Positions 17,544 to 27,799 of a stretch of DNA of 64,000 nucleotides are shown here, piece by piece. Location of the stretch: assembly GCF_000382205.1 (NCBI RefSeq), contig NZ_KB907789.1, forward strand, positions 310,001 through 374,000. Reading direction: 5' to 3'. Both the position numbers and the translations under genes were made by a program. Below the pieces are notes generated by a model. The model searched no databases and was not told the origin of the DNA. It worked only from the letters and a program-made list of their open reading frames with translations. Every line of letters starts with the position of its first letter. Position 1 is the first letter of the stretch. The stretch comes from Dyadobacter beijingensis DSM 21582. GTDB lineage: Bacteria; Bacteroidota; Bacteroidia; Cytophagales; Spirosomataceae.

Positions 17544-19377
17544 CATTCACATAAACCGTTATGGACTCTGCTGGAACGGTCAACGTACCTGCATCGGCCT
17601 GCTCAGGCATATCCTGGGGTCCATTCCAGGCCACGTCCGAGGAGGCAATCAGCTTCCGCCAGGTAAGATGCCCGAAGGGTAGCGCGGCATCCTGCACGGT
17701 TTTGGAAAAATTTAGAAAAGCAACCAAATGCTGCCCGCCCCAAACCCGCTGGATGACGATCATTTCTTTCTCTTCGAAGGCCTCTGCCGACAGCCCATTC
17801 CGGTCGCATTCGTGCAGCACCTGCTGACTTTTCCGCAACGCGATCCATTTTCGGTAATAGCTGAGCATGGTCCGGTGCGGCTCTTGGGTAACCAGGTGCC
17901 ATTGCGGTTTGGAGTTTTCAAATGTGTCGACAGCTACGGGGTCTGGCGCTTCGCCGTCGAGGTGGAATGCGGCAAATTCCCTTTTCCGGCCTTTCCGCAC
18001 GGCTTCGGCCAGTTCGGCGTCGGTGTGGCTTACGAAATATTGAAACGGATTGGGCTCGGCCCATTCCTCGCCCATGAATAGCAGTGGTACAAAAGGACTG
18101 ACGAAAACCACGCCCGCGAGCAGTTTTTGCATTTCAAAACTGACCAACCGGCTCGTCCGTTCGCCGAGCATGCGGTTGCCGATGTGGTCGTGGTTTTGGG
18201 AAAAAACAATGAACTGGTGGCCGGGAATGCCGTCTGCCTTCATTCCGAATGTCCTTTTCCGATGCTCCGAGTAAAGGCCGTCGAATACATAGGCATCCCG
18301 GAACGACTTCGCCAGCGATGCAACACCGTCAAAATCCGAATAATACCCGCTCCGCTCCTGCCCCGAGCTCACGCGCAATGCGTGGTGGAACTCGTCGATC
18401 CACTGCGCGTCCATGCCATAGCCGCCCGCGTCGGCAGGCTTCACGTACCGCGTGTCGTTCAGGTCCATTTCTACGATCAGGTAATGCGCTCGCCCGGTTT
18501 CGCGGGATAGCGCATCCACTTCCTGCCTGATTTCCTGCAAGATATGCCTCGGACTGAGGTCTTTGATCGCGTGCACGGCATCCAGCCGGAGCCCATCAAT
18601 ATGGAAGTCGCGGAACCACATCAACGCATTTTGTACAAAATAATGCCGCACGGCATCCGACCACGCATCGTCGAAATTGATTGCGTCGCCCCAGGGCGTG
18701 TTGTATTTATCGGTAAAATAATGTCCGAACGCGCCGAGAATGTTACCCTCCGGGCCTAGGTGGTTGTACACCAGGTCCAGCACCACAGCAATGCCTTTTT
18801 CGTGACAGGCATTCACGAGCCGCTGCAATGCGCCGGGACCGCCGTACGAATGCTGCACGCTGTACGGAAACACGCCGTCATAACCCCAGTTGCGATCGCC
18901 GGCAAACTGCGATAAAGGCATGATTTCGATCGCATTCACGCCCAGCTGCAAGAGGTAATCGAGCTTCGTTTCGATCGCAGCGAATGAACCCTCGGACGTA
19001 AACGTTCCCGCATGGAGTTCGTATATGATGTAATCTTTCAAATGCGGGTTCTGCCACGCCTTATCCGTCCACGTAAATCTCTGTAAATCAAAAGCCTCGG
19101 ATAGCCCGTGAACACCGTCCGGCTGGTGCAAGGTCGCCGGATCGGCGTAAGGGCCTTCGCCGTCGAGCAGGAAGCCGTAACGGTCGCCGGGCCATAAGGC
19201 GCGGGTATGCAGCACCCAAAAACCATACGGATGCTTTTCCAGGGCCAGCGGCTGCTGCGATTTACCAAATACCAATTGTACCGTTTCGGCCTTCGGCGCC
19301 CACACGAGCACCTGTGCCTCGCCCTCGGCATTGAACGTAACGCCCGGGCGAAGCTTCAACAAATCTGCGTAACTCAT
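17530..19377 (-). CDS. treZ: malto-oligosyltrehalose trehalohydrolase (TreZ)
   Basis: 615 residues. An N-terminal E-set/CBM48 domain (VWAPKAETVQLVFG) precedes a GH13 barrel with the nucleophile Asp in DGLRLDAVHAI, the acid/base Glu in LIVEMDLND and the third carboxylate in FSQNHDHIGNR. These and DYIIYELHAGTFT mark TreZ, which hydrolyses the alpha-1,4 bond next to the trehalose end of maltooligosyltrehalose. It overlaps the upstream glgX by four bases (ATGA), implying translational coupling. The partner TreY, which makes its substrate, is not in the window. Cytoplasmic. Confidence 0.93.
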   Translation of the reverse strand: MSYADLLKLRPGVTFNAEGEAQVLVWAPKAETVQLVFGKSQQPLALEKHPYGFWVLHTRALWPGDRYGFLLDGEGPYADPATLHQPDGVHGLSEAFDLQRFTWTDKAWQNPHLKDYIIYELHAGTFTSEGSFAAIETKLDYLLQLGVNAIEIMPLSQFAGDRNWGYDGVFPYSVQHSYGGPGALQRLVNACHEKGIAVVLDLVYNHLGPEGNILGAFGHYFTDKYNTPWGDAINFDDAWSDAVRHYFVQNALMWFRDFHIDGLRLDAVHAIKDLSPRHILQEIRQEVDALSRETGRAHYLIVEMDLNDTRYVKPADAGGYGMDAQWIDEFHHALRVSSGQERSGYYSDFDGVASLAKSFRDAYVFDGLYSEHRKRTFGMKADGIPGHQFIVFSQNHDHIGNRMLGERTSRLVSFEMQKLLAGVVFVSPFVPLLFMGEEWAEPNPFQYFVSHTDAELAEAVRKGRKREFAAFHLDGEAPDPVAVDTFENSKPQWHLVTQEPHRTMLSYYRKWIALRKSQQVLHECDRNGLSAEAFEEKEMIVIQRVWGGQHLVAFLNFSKTVQDAALPFGHLTWRKLIASSDVAWNGPQDMPEQADAGTLTVPAESITVYVNAISS

Positions 19378-21554
19378 ATTTTTTGTTCTTCCAATGCATG
19401 CCTGAATACCACTATCGAACGGCTCTCCACCGCAAAACTTTCACCCGGAGGTATCACCTGGCCGTCGTCGCTCACGCAGGCGGCGGCCGTGTCAATCACC
19501 TTTCGCCATTCGCTGCCGTACTTTTCAGGCGGCAATGTATATTGCACGGGTTCGTAATGCGCATTGAAGATCATGTAAAAGCTGTCGTCGTAGATAGGAT
19601 TACCTTTCGGGTCCATGTGCCGGATACCCTTTCCGTTCAGGAATATGCCGAGCGATTTAGCATAGTCGTGGTTCCAGTTTTCCTCCGGCATTTCCTGGCC
19701 GTTCGGCAAAAACCAGGCGATATCCTCCAACCCGATGCCTTTGATAGGCATGCCGCGAAACCAGTGCTTGCGCCGGAATGACGGGTGCGCCTTACAAAAC
19801 GCGATCAGCTTTTGAGTGAATGCAAGTAAGCCATTGTCCATCTGGTCCCAGTTCAGCCACGAAATCTCGTTATCCTGGCAATAGGCATTGTTGTTACCAT
19901 GCTGCGAACGGCCCCATTCGTCGCCGGCCACGAGCATGGGTACGCCTTGCGAAAGGAAGAGCGTCGTCAGGAAATTGCGTTTCTGCTTGTTGCGGAGCTC
20001 AATCACTTCTTCACTGGTCGTAGGACCTTCCTCGCCGCAGTTCCAGGAGCGGTTATGGCTCTCGCCGTCGCGGTTTTCCTCCCCGTTTTCGTCATTACGC
20101 TTATCATTATACGACACCAGATCGTTCAGCGTGAACCCGTCGTGCGCCGTGATGAAGTTAATGCTTGCGGTAGGCCGCCTGTCCTCGCCTTTGTACAAAT
20201 CGGAACTGCCCGTAAATCGCTCGGCGAATTCGGCCAGCATACTGTCCGCGCCGCGCCAGTAATCGCGCATACAATCGCGGTAGCGGCCATTCCATTCCGC
20301 CCAGCCGATCGGGAATTTCCCTACCTGGTAGCCATCGAACCCGATGTCCCACGGCTCGGCGATGAGCTTGACCTGCGAAATCACGGGGTCCTGATGGATA
20401 ATATCGAAAAATGCGCTCAGTCGATCGACCTCGTGCAGCTCACGGGCGAGTGTAGACGCGAGGTCGAAACGGAAGCCATCTACATGCATTTCGGTGATCC
20501 AGTAGCGCAGACTGTCCATGATCAGCCGGAGCACACTGGGTAGTCTGGCGTTCAACGTATTGCCTGTACCGGTATAGTCCATATAATAGCGGCCGTCCAT
20601 CAGGCGGTAGTAGGCCATATTGTCGATTCCGCGGAATGAGAGCGTCGGTCCGAGGTGGTTCCCCTCCCCGGTATGGTTGTACACCACATCGAGGATCACC
20701 TCGATACCGGCCTTGTGCAGCTCTTTCACCATACACTTGAATTCCTTCACCTGTTCGCCATGCGTACCGCCGCTGCTGTAACGGACATCGGGTGCGAAAA
20801 ACCCGATGGAATTGTAGCCCCAGTAGTTGGAAAGCCCTTTTTCCTGCAAATGCCGGTCCGAAATGAAGTGGTGCACGGGCATCAGTTCCACGGCATTGAT
20901 ACCCAGCTTTTTGAGGTAGGCAATGCTGCTGGGATGCGCCAGGCCCGCATAAGTACCGCGGATTTCTTCGGGAATGTCGGGGTGGAGATGGGTAAATCCC
21001 TTCACATGCAGTTCATAAATGATGGTGTCGTGGTAGGGAATTTCCGGGGCTGCTACGCCCTCCCAGTCGAACATATGGTCGGCCACGACGGATTTGGGAA
21101 TGTACGGCGCACTGTCGGCTTCGCTGAAACTGAGGTCTTCCTCCGGGTCGCCGATATTGTATCCGAACAGCGCATCGTGCCAGCGGACGGTGCCTGAAAT
21201 CGCTTTGGCGTAAGGGTCTATCAGCAGCTTGTTGGCATTAAAGCGCAGCCCGACCGTAGGTTCGTAGGGCCCGTGAACCCGGTATCCGTACAGCTGGCCC
21301 GGTTTCAGGCCAGGCACATACGCGTGCCACACATGGTGCGAAACTTCCCTGATCTGTATCTTGACATGCTCCGATTGGGCATCCGGACTATCGAACAGGC
21401 ACAGTTCCACACCTGTGGCATTCTCGGAATACAGCGCAAAATTCACCCCTTTTCCGTCCCAGGTAGCACCCAGCGGGTATGGTTCTCCCGGGTACACCTT
21501 CACATTGCTTTCATGGGATTGATCTACTACTTTTTTATTGGCAATCTTCTTCAT
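19374..21554 (-). CDS. glgX: glycogen debranching enzyme GlgX
   Basis: 726 residues. CBM48 at the N-terminus (PLGATWDGKGVNFALYSENA), GH13 barrel with DGFRFDLAS (nucleophile), AEPWDIG (acid/base) and FITAHDGFTLNDLV, all typical of GlgX/TreX isoamylase-type debranching enzymes. It cleaves alpha-1,6 branches of glycogen. As first gene of the operon it would supply linear maltodextrins for the TreY/TreZ route. Length fits the family. The 196-base gap upstream is shared with the divergent small gene at 21751; a TAATTTTG on the minus strand at 21670-21677 is a distant -7 candidate. Confidence 0.94.
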   Translation of the reverse strand: MKKIANKKVVDQSHESNVKVYPGEPYPLGATWDGKGVNFALYSENATGVELCLFDSPDAQSEHVKIQIREVSHHVWHAYVPGLKPGQLYGYRVHGPYEPTVGLRFNANKLLIDPYAKAISGTVRWHDALFGYNIGDPEEDLSFSEADSAPYIPKSVVADHMFDWEGVAAPEIPYHDTIIYELHVKGFTHLHPDIPEEIRGTYAGLAHPSSIAYLKKLGINAVELMPVHHFISDRHLQEKGLSNYWGYNSIGFFAPDVRYSSGGTHGEQVKEFKCMVKELHKAGIEVILDVVYNHTGEGNHLGPTLSFRGIDNMAYYRLMDGRYYMDYTGTGNTLNARLPSVLRLIMDSLRYWITEMHVDGFRFDLASTLARELHEVDRLSAFFDIIHQDPVISQVKLIAEPWDIGFDGYQVGKFPIGWAEWNGRYRDCMRDYWRGADSMLAEFAERFTGSSDLYKGEDRRPTASINFITAHDGFTLNDLVSYNDKRNDENGEENRDGESHNRSWNCGEEGPTTSEEVIELRNKQKRNFLTTLFLSQGVPMLVAGDEWGRSQHGNNNAYCQDNEISWLNWDQMDNGLLAFTQKLIAFCKAHPSFRRKHWFRGMPIKGIGLEDIAWFLPNGQEMPEENWNHDYAKSLGIFLNGKGIRHMDPKGNPIYDDSFYMIFNAHYEPVQYTLPPEKYGSEWRKVIDTAAACVSDDGQVIPPGESFAVESRSIVVFRHALEEQKI

Positions 21555-21750
21555 ATACAGTCTGTTTAAGTCTTGACACGCCGTTTACGACCTCCTTCCG
21601 CAGAACGCGGATTGCAGTTTCGGTGGTGGCAGCCGGGTAACAGGAATGACGTTAGTACGGCTTTTGATACAAAATTATGCCAATGCGGCCCCGCCAGGGC
21701 CGGGAAGAATTTCCCCACCGGCCGCACGGATACACTGATTTTACGATCTT

Positions 21751-22011
21751 ATGGACACCATCCAGCTGCTTGACACATTCCGCTTTCTCGAAAAGGTCTC
21801 GGACTTTAACGAAGACACCGAATACGATCCGGCCGACCAGCCGCATATCGACCGGCTGATAACCCTTTCGAAAGAAAAGGACCAAAAAGCTATCGTCGAG
21901 GACTTTAACAAGCCATTCCTGCACTCGATGGTGACCATTCAGCAGCACGTGGAGGAACTGAAAGAACTCGTCGCGCGGGAGCTTGCCGCGAGGCAACCCG
22001 AAATCGAATAA
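21751..22011 (+). CDS. 86-residue hypothetical protein
   Basis: A small acidic, fully soluble protein, predicted alpha-helical, with KEKDQKAIVEDF in the centre and a charged C-terminal helix. No cysteines, no signal peptide, no family that I recognise. Codon use resembles its neighbours, and the 196- and 198-base flanks leave room for its own control, so it is likely real. It is divergent from glgX and precedes the signalling operon on the same strand. Confidence 0.6.
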   Translation: MDTIQLLDTFRFLEKVSDFNEDTEYDPADQPHIDRLITLSKEKDQKAIVEDFNKPFLHSMVTIQQHVEELKELVARELAARQPEIE

Positions 22012-22071
22012 TTTTTTCGGCAAAAGCGGCTTTCTTCTCACCTTTTGGTACAATTTTTTACAGCGCATGTC

Positions 22072-22164
22072 TGTATACACACACGGCTACACTGGTACAC
22101 ACACTTATCTTTTTTTGTGCGAGAATGAGGTATCCGTATATACACCCCGTTGTACCGACACCCC
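22072..22164. repeat. ACAC-rich imperfect repeat in the leader of the signalling operon
   Basis: Two ~30-base imperfect copies (22072-22104 and 22135-22164) share the order GTATA(TA)CAC ... GTAC(C/A) ... ACACCC/ACACAC. They lie 46-138 bases upstream of the start of the first kinase gene. Could be regulatory or another of the degenerate leader repeats. Confidence 0.4.
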
Positions 22165-22209
22165 AAGCTGCGATGCTTACCCGATGAGTGCCCAATTTTA
22201 CCCGAAACC

Positions 22210-23805
22210 ATGATCCTTATTGTCGACGACAGGCCGGAAAACATTTTACCGCTCAAAAAAATCCTTGAACTTCACAACTTCAAGACCGATACAGCGGAAT
22301 CCGGTGAAGAGGCGTTGAAAAAAGTGCTGAACACGACGTACTCCGTGATCATTCTGGATGTCCAGATGCCGGGTATGGACGGTTTCGAAGTGGCGGAAGC
22401 CATTGCAGGCTTCGGCAAGGCGCGCGACACCCCGATTATCTTCCTTTCGGCGGTGAATACCGAAAAAAAATTCATCACAAAAGGCTACACGTCAGGCGGT
22501 ATCGACTACCTGACCAAACCCGTCGATCCCGACATTCTGTTGCTGAAAGTAAAGACGTTCTACCGCCTTTTCGAACAGCAACAGGAACTGAAAGCGATAC
22601 AGGAATCGCTGCGACAGGAAATCGATACGCGCAAGCATGCGCAGGAGGAACTGGCCATGCGCATGGACGAACTGCGGTTTATCCTCGAATCGCTGCCGCA
22701 GATCGCGTTTACCATCCGCACCGACGGCCGGATCGAATATGTGAACGAGCATTGGTTCCAGTATTCGGCAGACGCCCACGTATTCCCCGACATTCACCCT
22801 GACGACCAGGTTTTCGACCAATGGCAGGAGCATTTTGAAAATGGTCTTGAATTCTCGGGTGAAATACGTTTGAAACACCTCGAAACGGGCGATTATAAAT
22901 ATTTTCTGCTCAAAATCATCCCTGTGCTGCAAGGCGGCGCCATTGTGCGCTGGGTAGGCACTTTCACGGACATTCACCAGCAGAAAATGGCCAACGAGGT
23001 ACTGGAACACAAGGTAGAGTTGCGCACGAAGGAGCTGACGGACAAAAACCAGGAGCTGGAAACGACCAACCACGAGTTGCAGCAGTTTGCCTGGGTAGTA
23101 TCGCACGATTTGAAGGAACCGCTACGCAAAATACAGACATTCAGCCATTTGATTAAAGACAAATACCTCACCGGCAACGATGAGGCGATTTCCTATCTCA
23201 ACCGGTCGATCAGTTCTTCGGCGAGGATGTCGAGGCTGATCAGCGACCTGCTCGACTACTCGCGGCTCTCGGTAACAGCCTATTTTCAGCCAACCGACCT
23301 GGATGCGTTGGTGGAGGAGCTGCTGGCCGATTTCGACGAGACGATTCGTGAAAAGAAGGCCACCATCCGCAAAGATCGCCTTCCGATCGTGGAGACGATT
23401 CCCAGCCAGATCCGTCAGGTATTCCAGAACCTGATCAGCAATGCGCTGAAATTCTCTCGACCGGAAGTACCGCCGGCGATCGATATCCGCTACGAAATCA
23501 CCGATCGGAAGGACTTTGAAGGCCAGGCATCGCCCAATGGCCAGTTTTGCCGGATTACCATCGCCGACAACGGCATCGGATTCGACGAGAAGTTCCTCGA
23601 CCGGATTTTCGTCATTTTTCAACGGCTCAACAACCTGAACGCCTATGAGGGAACCGGCATCGGGTTGGCCATTGCCAAGAAGATCATGGATAAGCACAAC
23701 GGCCTGATATCCGCCCGCAGCACCGAAAACGCGGGCTCGGAGTTTATTCTCGTCCTGCCGCTTGTGCAGGAACACTTCCTGGCGCCCATTAAAACAGACC
23801 ATTAG
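22210..23805 (+). CDS. response regulator-PAS-histidine kinase
   Basis: 531 residues. An N-terminal receiver (acidic D6-D7, phospho-acceptor D50, K103 in TKPVD), then a coiled coil (~118-155), a PAS domain (~155-260), a second coiled coil, HisKA with H299 in VVSHDLKEPLRK and a HATPase with NLISNALKF and GTGIGLAI. No membrane segment: a cytoplasmic kinase controlled by its own receiver. The start at 22210 (MILIVDD) is taken because receivers begin there; 20 upstream codons cover the repeat-rich leader. Twelve bases separate it from the next, larger kinase, so both belong to one operon running through to cheB. Confidence 0.9.
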   Translation: MILIVDDRPENILPLKKILELHNFKTDTAESGEEALKKVLNTTYSVIILDVQMPGMDGFEVAEAIAGFGKARDTPIIFLSAVNTEKKFITKGYTSGGIDYLTKPVDPDILLLKVKTFYRLFEQQQELKAIQESLRQEIDTRKHAQEELAMRMDELRFILESLPQIAFTIRTDGRIEYVNEHWFQYSADAHVFPDIHPDDQVFDQWQEHFENGLEFSGEIRLKHLETGDYKYFLLKIIPVLQGGAIVRWVGTFTDIHQQKMANEVLEHKVELRTKELTDKNQELETTNHELQQFAWVVSHDLKEPLRKIQTFSHLIKDKYLTGNDEAISYLNRSISSSARMSRLISDLLDYSRLSVTAYFQPTDLDALVEELLADFDETIREKKATIRKDRLPIVETIPSQIRQVFQNLISNALKFSRPEVPPAIDIRYEITDRKDFEGQASPNGQFCRITIADNGIGFDEKFLDRIFVIFQRLNNLNAYEGTGIGLAIAKKIMDKHNGLISARSTENAGSEFILVLPLVQEHFLAPIKTDH

Positions 23806-23817
23806 TAGCCCTTACCT

Positions 23818-26800
23818 ATGAAGAAAGTTTCCAATTCCATTATCCAGCAGTTACAGATCGTTTTTTCGTTTTCCATCCTGCTCCTGTTTTTCAGTCTTCT
23901 GGCGTCGTATTACAGCACGCAAAAGCTGATCAACAATTCGGAGCTCGTCAACCACACCAATGAGGTGCTGATAGAGGCGGAAGCGATCATTTCCCACATG
24001 AAAGACGCCGAAACAGGGCAGCGCGGCTTTCTGATCACGGCCGAATCGCAGTTTCTGGAACCTTACGAGGGCGCTTACGAAAAAACGACCGATAGCTACA
24101 ACAACCTGCTGGAACTGACAGCCGACAACCCGATCCAGCAGAAAAACCTGCGGGAAGTAAAAGCTTTGTACGAGGCGAAATTCGGGCAAATGCAGAATAT
24201 CATCGATATGGCGAAGAAGAATGCCAACTTCGTGAGCGATACCGAGAGCCGGCTGCGCGAAATGGTCCGCGGTAAGAAGATCATGGACGATCTGCGCATG
24301 GCGACCGAGCGCATTAAGCAAGAGGAAACCAAGATGCTGAACGATCGGCTGGAACAACAGCAGATCTACATTAAATACACGCCTATCCTGCTCGTAGCAG
24401 CAGCGCTGATTTCGATCCTGATCACCATTTCATCCTATCTGCGCATTCGCGCAGACATGAGCAAGCGCATAGCGCAGCAGCTCCTCGATGAAGAGAAATA
24501 TGCCGATACCAACCGCCGCATCGGCCACATCGAGCAGGTGACCCAGCGGGTGTCCGCCGGCGATTACACGGCCCGCAGCGGGGACAATACCGACGACGAA
24601 CTGGGCCGCATTTCCACGGCATTGAACTCCATGGCGGGCTCGCTCGAACAGACATTCAGCGACCTGAGCATTCAGAACTGGCTGCAAGCCGGCGAAGTAC
24701 AGATCAACGACGCCATCCGGGGAGAGCGTGTGCTGAAAAAGCTCGCTTCGAACCTGATCAATACGCTTACCGCCTATTCCGGCGCGCACCTGGGCACCAT
24801 TTACATCCTCGATACCGACTGGAATTTCACATTAACAGGCAGCTTTGCCGCGGAAGGGGCACCTTCCGAGATTACCGCCGGGCAAGGGCTTTCAGGCCAG
24901 GTGATCGATACGAAAAAGCCATTGCTCGTGCGCGATGTGCCCCAGAATTATCTCAAAGTAAAATCCAGCCTGGGCGAGGCAAGCCCGGCGGCGCTGGCGA
25001 TCCTGCCGCTGGTATATTCCTACGAATGCATTGGCGTGATCGAGCTGGGCTTCCTGAAAACGCCGGAGGAACTGACCATGCGCTTCCTGGAAGACAACCT
25101 GGAAACCATGGCGAGTGGCGTCAACTCGGCATTGGATTATGTGAAACTGCAGAACTTCCTGGAAGAAACGCAGGCCCAGGCCGAGGAACTCCAGACCCAG
25201 CATAACGAACTGGAAAACCTGAATGCCGAACTCGAAGCGCAGTCGCAGAAATTGCAGGCGTCGGAGGAAGAGTTGCGGGTGCAGCAGGAAGAATTGCAGC
25301 AGACCAATGAGGAATTAGAGGAAAGAAGCGGCCTGCTGGAAGAAAAGAACATTGAAATACAAAAGAAAGCCGAAGAACTGGAACTGACCACGCGGTACAA
25401 ATCCGAGTTCCTCGCCAATATGTCGCACGAGCTGCGGACGCCGCTGAACTCGATCCTCCTCCTGAGCCGACTATTGTCCGAAAACGACGATGATAACCTG
25501 ACCTCCGAGCAAATCGAATACGCTACGGTGATCCAATCGTCGGGGAACGGGCTGCTGGGGCTGATCGACGAAATCCTCGATCTTTCGAAAATCGAAGCGG
25601 GGAAAATGGAGCTCGACTACGTGACGGTTTCCGTGAAGGAGATTTGCGACGACCTGAAAGGCCTCTTCGCGCCCATTGCCCGCGAAAAGGGCTTGGATTT
25701 CTCGGTGACGATCGCCGACGGTACACCGCCGATCCTCGAAACCGACAAAATGCGGATGGAGCAGATTTTGAAAAACCTCGTTTCCAATGCATTGAAATTC
25801 ACCTCGCACGGCTCAGTGGACATTGCCGTAAAAGTGCACGAGGGCAATGAGAAAATGTTGTGTTTTTCCGTCCGCGACACGGGCATTGGCGTAGCGCCTG
25901 AAAAACAGCAGCACATTTTCGAGGCATTCCAGCAGGCCGATGGTTCAACCAAGCGCAAGTACGGTGGTACCGGGCTCGGGCTGTCCATCAGCCGCGAACT
26001 GGCGAAGCTGCTGGGGGGAGAAATATCACTGACAAGCATTGTGAACCAAGGGAGCGAGTTTACCCTTTTTGTGCCGATCAGGCCGCTATATGGCATTACC
26101 GACACCGAAACGACCAGTATTTTCGGCAACCACCAGGAGGAATCACTCCCGAAAACGGCAGCCAAGCCGGAAAGCCGGTTTATCAGCACCATAATCCCGG
26201 AAGCCATCCCGGACGACCGGCTGACGGTCAGCGCGAACGACAAGTCGATCCTGATCGTCGAGGATGATACGTTTTTTGCCAAATCACTATTGGATTATAC
26301 CCGCAAACAGGGTTACAAAGGCATCGTGGCCGTCCGTGGCGACGAGGGCCTCGAACTGGCGCGGACGTTCAGGCCGATGGGTATCCTGCTAGACATCCAG
26401 CTGCCGATCGTAAGCGGCTGGGAGGTGATGGACCAGCTGAAAAACGATCCCGAAACACGGCATATCCCGGTGCATATCATGTCGTCGCACCGGATGAAAA
26501 CCGAGAGCCTGCAAAAAGGCGCGATCGATTTCATCGACAAACCGGTGGCGGTAGAAAAGATGGACGAAATTTTCAGGAAGATCGAATATGTGATCAGTAA
26601 AAAGTCTAAAAAGGTACTGATCGTCGAGGATAATTCGATGCATGCCAAGGCATTGGCCTACTTCCTGGGCACATTTGAAATCCATTCGGAGCTGAAAAGC
26701 GATATCAACGAAGGCATCAGCGCGTTGTCGAACAACGAGGTCGACTGTGTGATCCTCGACATGGGCATTCCCGACAAGAAGGCCTATGATATGCTGGAAG

Positions 26801-27420
26801 AAGCGAAGAAAAACCCTGGTTTCGAGCACATTCCGATCATTATTTTCACAGGAAAAAGCCTTTCGATGACCGAAGAATTGCGCATCAAACAGTATGCGGA
26901 TTCGATCATCGTGAAAACCGCGCATTCTTACCAGCGCATGCTCGACGAGGTATCCCTGTTCCTGCACGTGGTGGAAGAGAACAAGAAAAATGCCCGCCAA
27001 ACCTCCGATGCGCGCAAGCTGGGCGGCCTGGGCGAGATCCTGAATAACAAAACAGTACTCATTGCCGACGACGACGTCCGGAATATTTTCTCACTTTCCA
27101 AATCATTGGAAAACTATAAAATGAACGTCATTACGGCGCTGGACGGCAAGGAGGCGCTACAAAAATTACAGGAAAACCCCGGCGTGGATGTGGTGCTGCT
27201 GGACATGATGATGCCGCAAATGGATGGGTACGAAACCGCCAAGCGCATCCGCGAAAACCCGCAATGGCGCAACCTGCCGGTAATCGCCGTGACCGCCAAG
27301 GCCATGACCGGCGACCGCGAGAAATGCATCAATGCGGGCGCATCCGACTACATTACCAAACCGGTTGATATTGATCAGCTGATGTCGCTCCTGCGCGTCT
27401 GGCTTTACGAAAAATCCTGA
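23818..27420 (+). CDS. CHASE3-HAMP-GAF hybrid histidine kinase with three receivers
   Basis: 1200 residues. Two membrane helices (~13-33 and ~188-206) flank a CHASE3 sensor region (KDAETGQRGFLIT is typical), then HAMP (~208-275), GAF (~290-440), a long Glu/Gln-rich coiled coil (~440-520), HisKA with H537, HATPase (~640-755) and three receivers with phospho-acceptors D859, D981 and D1129. REC2 (LDMGIPDKKAYDML) is the most divergent. The kinase senses something at the membrane and passes phosphate within itself and probably to the single receiver that follows. Family architecture is known from Bacteroidota and proteobacteria; the stimulus is not. Confidence 0.93.
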   Translation: MKKVSNSIIQQLQIVFSFSILLLFFSLLASYYSTQKLINNSELVNHTNEVLIEAEAIISHMKDAETGQRGFLITAESQFLEPYEGAYEKTTDSYNNLLELTADNPIQQKNLREVKALYEAKFGQMQNIIDMAKKNANFVSDTESRLREMVRGKKIMDDLRMATERIKQEETKMLNDRLEQQQIYIKYTPILLVAAALISILITISSYLRIRADMSKRIAQQLLDEEKYADTNRRIGHIEQVTQRVSAGDYTARSGDNTDDELGRISTALNSMAGSLEQTFSDLSIQNWLQAGEVQINDAIRGERVLKKLASNLINTLTAYSGAHLGTIYILDTDWNFTLTGSFAAEGAPSEITAGQGLSGQVIDTKKPLLVRDVPQNYLKVKSSLGEASPAALAILPLVYSYECIGVIELGFLKTPEELTMRFLEDNLETMASGVNSALDYVKLQNFLEETQAQAEELQTQHNELENLNAELEAQSQKLQASEEELRVQQEELQQTNEELEERSGLLEEKNIEIQKKAEELELTTRYKSEFLANMSHELRTPLNSILLLSRLLSENDDDNLTSEQIEYATVIQSSGNGLLGLIDEILDLSKIEAGKMELDYVTVSVKEICDDLKGLFAPIAREKGLDFSVTIADGTPPILETDKMRMEQILKNLVSNALKFTSHGSVDIAVKVHEGNEKMLCFSVRDTGIGVAPEKQQHIFEAFQQADGSTKRKYGGTGLGLSISRELAKLLGGEISLTSIVNQGSEFTLFVPIRPLYGITDTETTSIFGNHQEESLPKTAAKPESRFISTIIPEAIPDDRLTVSANDKSILIVEDDTFFAKSLLDYTRKQGYKGIVAVRGDEGLELARTFRPMGILLDIQLPIVSGWEVMDQLKNDPETRHIPVHIMSSHRMKTESLQKGAIDFIDKPVAVEKMDEIFRKIEYVISKKSKKVLIVEDNSMHAKALAYFLGTFEIHSELKSDINEGISALSNNEVDCVILDMGIPDKKAYDMLEEAKKNPGFEHIPIIIFTGKSLSMTEELRIKQYADSIIVKTAHSYQRMLDEVSLFLHVVEENKKNARQTSDARKLGGLGEILNNKTVLIADDDVRNIFSLSKSLENYKMNVITALDGKEALQKLQENPGVDVVLLDMMMPQMDGYETAKRIRENPQWRNLPVIAVTAKAMTGDREKCINAGASDYITKPVDIDQLMSLLRVWLYEKS

Positions 27421-27429
27421 CCCTTCACG

Positions 27430-27795
27430 ATGGAAAAGAAAAAGATCATGATCGTCGACGACGATGCCCGCAACATCTTCGCGCTCAAAGCGACCCTGAA
27501 ATCCAAGGGTTTCGACTGCATTTCCTGCGGCGGCGCTGCCGAAGCGCTGGAAATTCTGTCTACACCTCAGGCGGTGGACGCCGTGCTGATTGATATGATG
27601 ATGCCGGAAATGGATGGTTACGAGGCCATTCCCCGCATTAAAATTCTCGAAAACCGCCAATCGGTGCCCGTCATCGCGGTGACGGCGCAGGCGATGGTGG
27701 GCGACCGGGAAAAATGTTTCGAGGCCGGGGCCGACGATTACATTTCCAAACCGATCGATGTCGACAAGCTATTGAGAATACTTAGCGCTATCTGA
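27430..27795 (+). CDS. single-domain response regulator
   Basis: 121 residues: a bare CheY-like receiver with D10-D12, phospho-acceptor D55 in VLIDMMMPEMDGYE, T in VTAQAM and K in SKPIDVDKL. It resembles the third receiver of the preceding hybrid kinase (VRNIFSLSKSL / ARNIFALKATL), which suggests origin by duplication. It lies 9 bases after that kinase and 4 bases before cheR. No output domain, so it must act by protein contact or as a phosphate sink. Confidence 0.93.
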   Translation: MEKKKIMIVDDDARNIFALKATLKSKGFDCISCGGAAEALEILSTPQAVDAVLIDMMMPEMDGYEAIPRIKILENRQSVPVIAVTAQAMVGDREKCFEAGADDYISKPIDVDKLLRILSAI

Positions 27796-27799
27796 ATCC

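Noticed and set aside
21555-21750. RNA gene or riboswitch in the glgX/21751 intergenic region
   Set aside because: No extended stem or known riboswitch core was visible; only a distant TAATTTTG candidate was seen.
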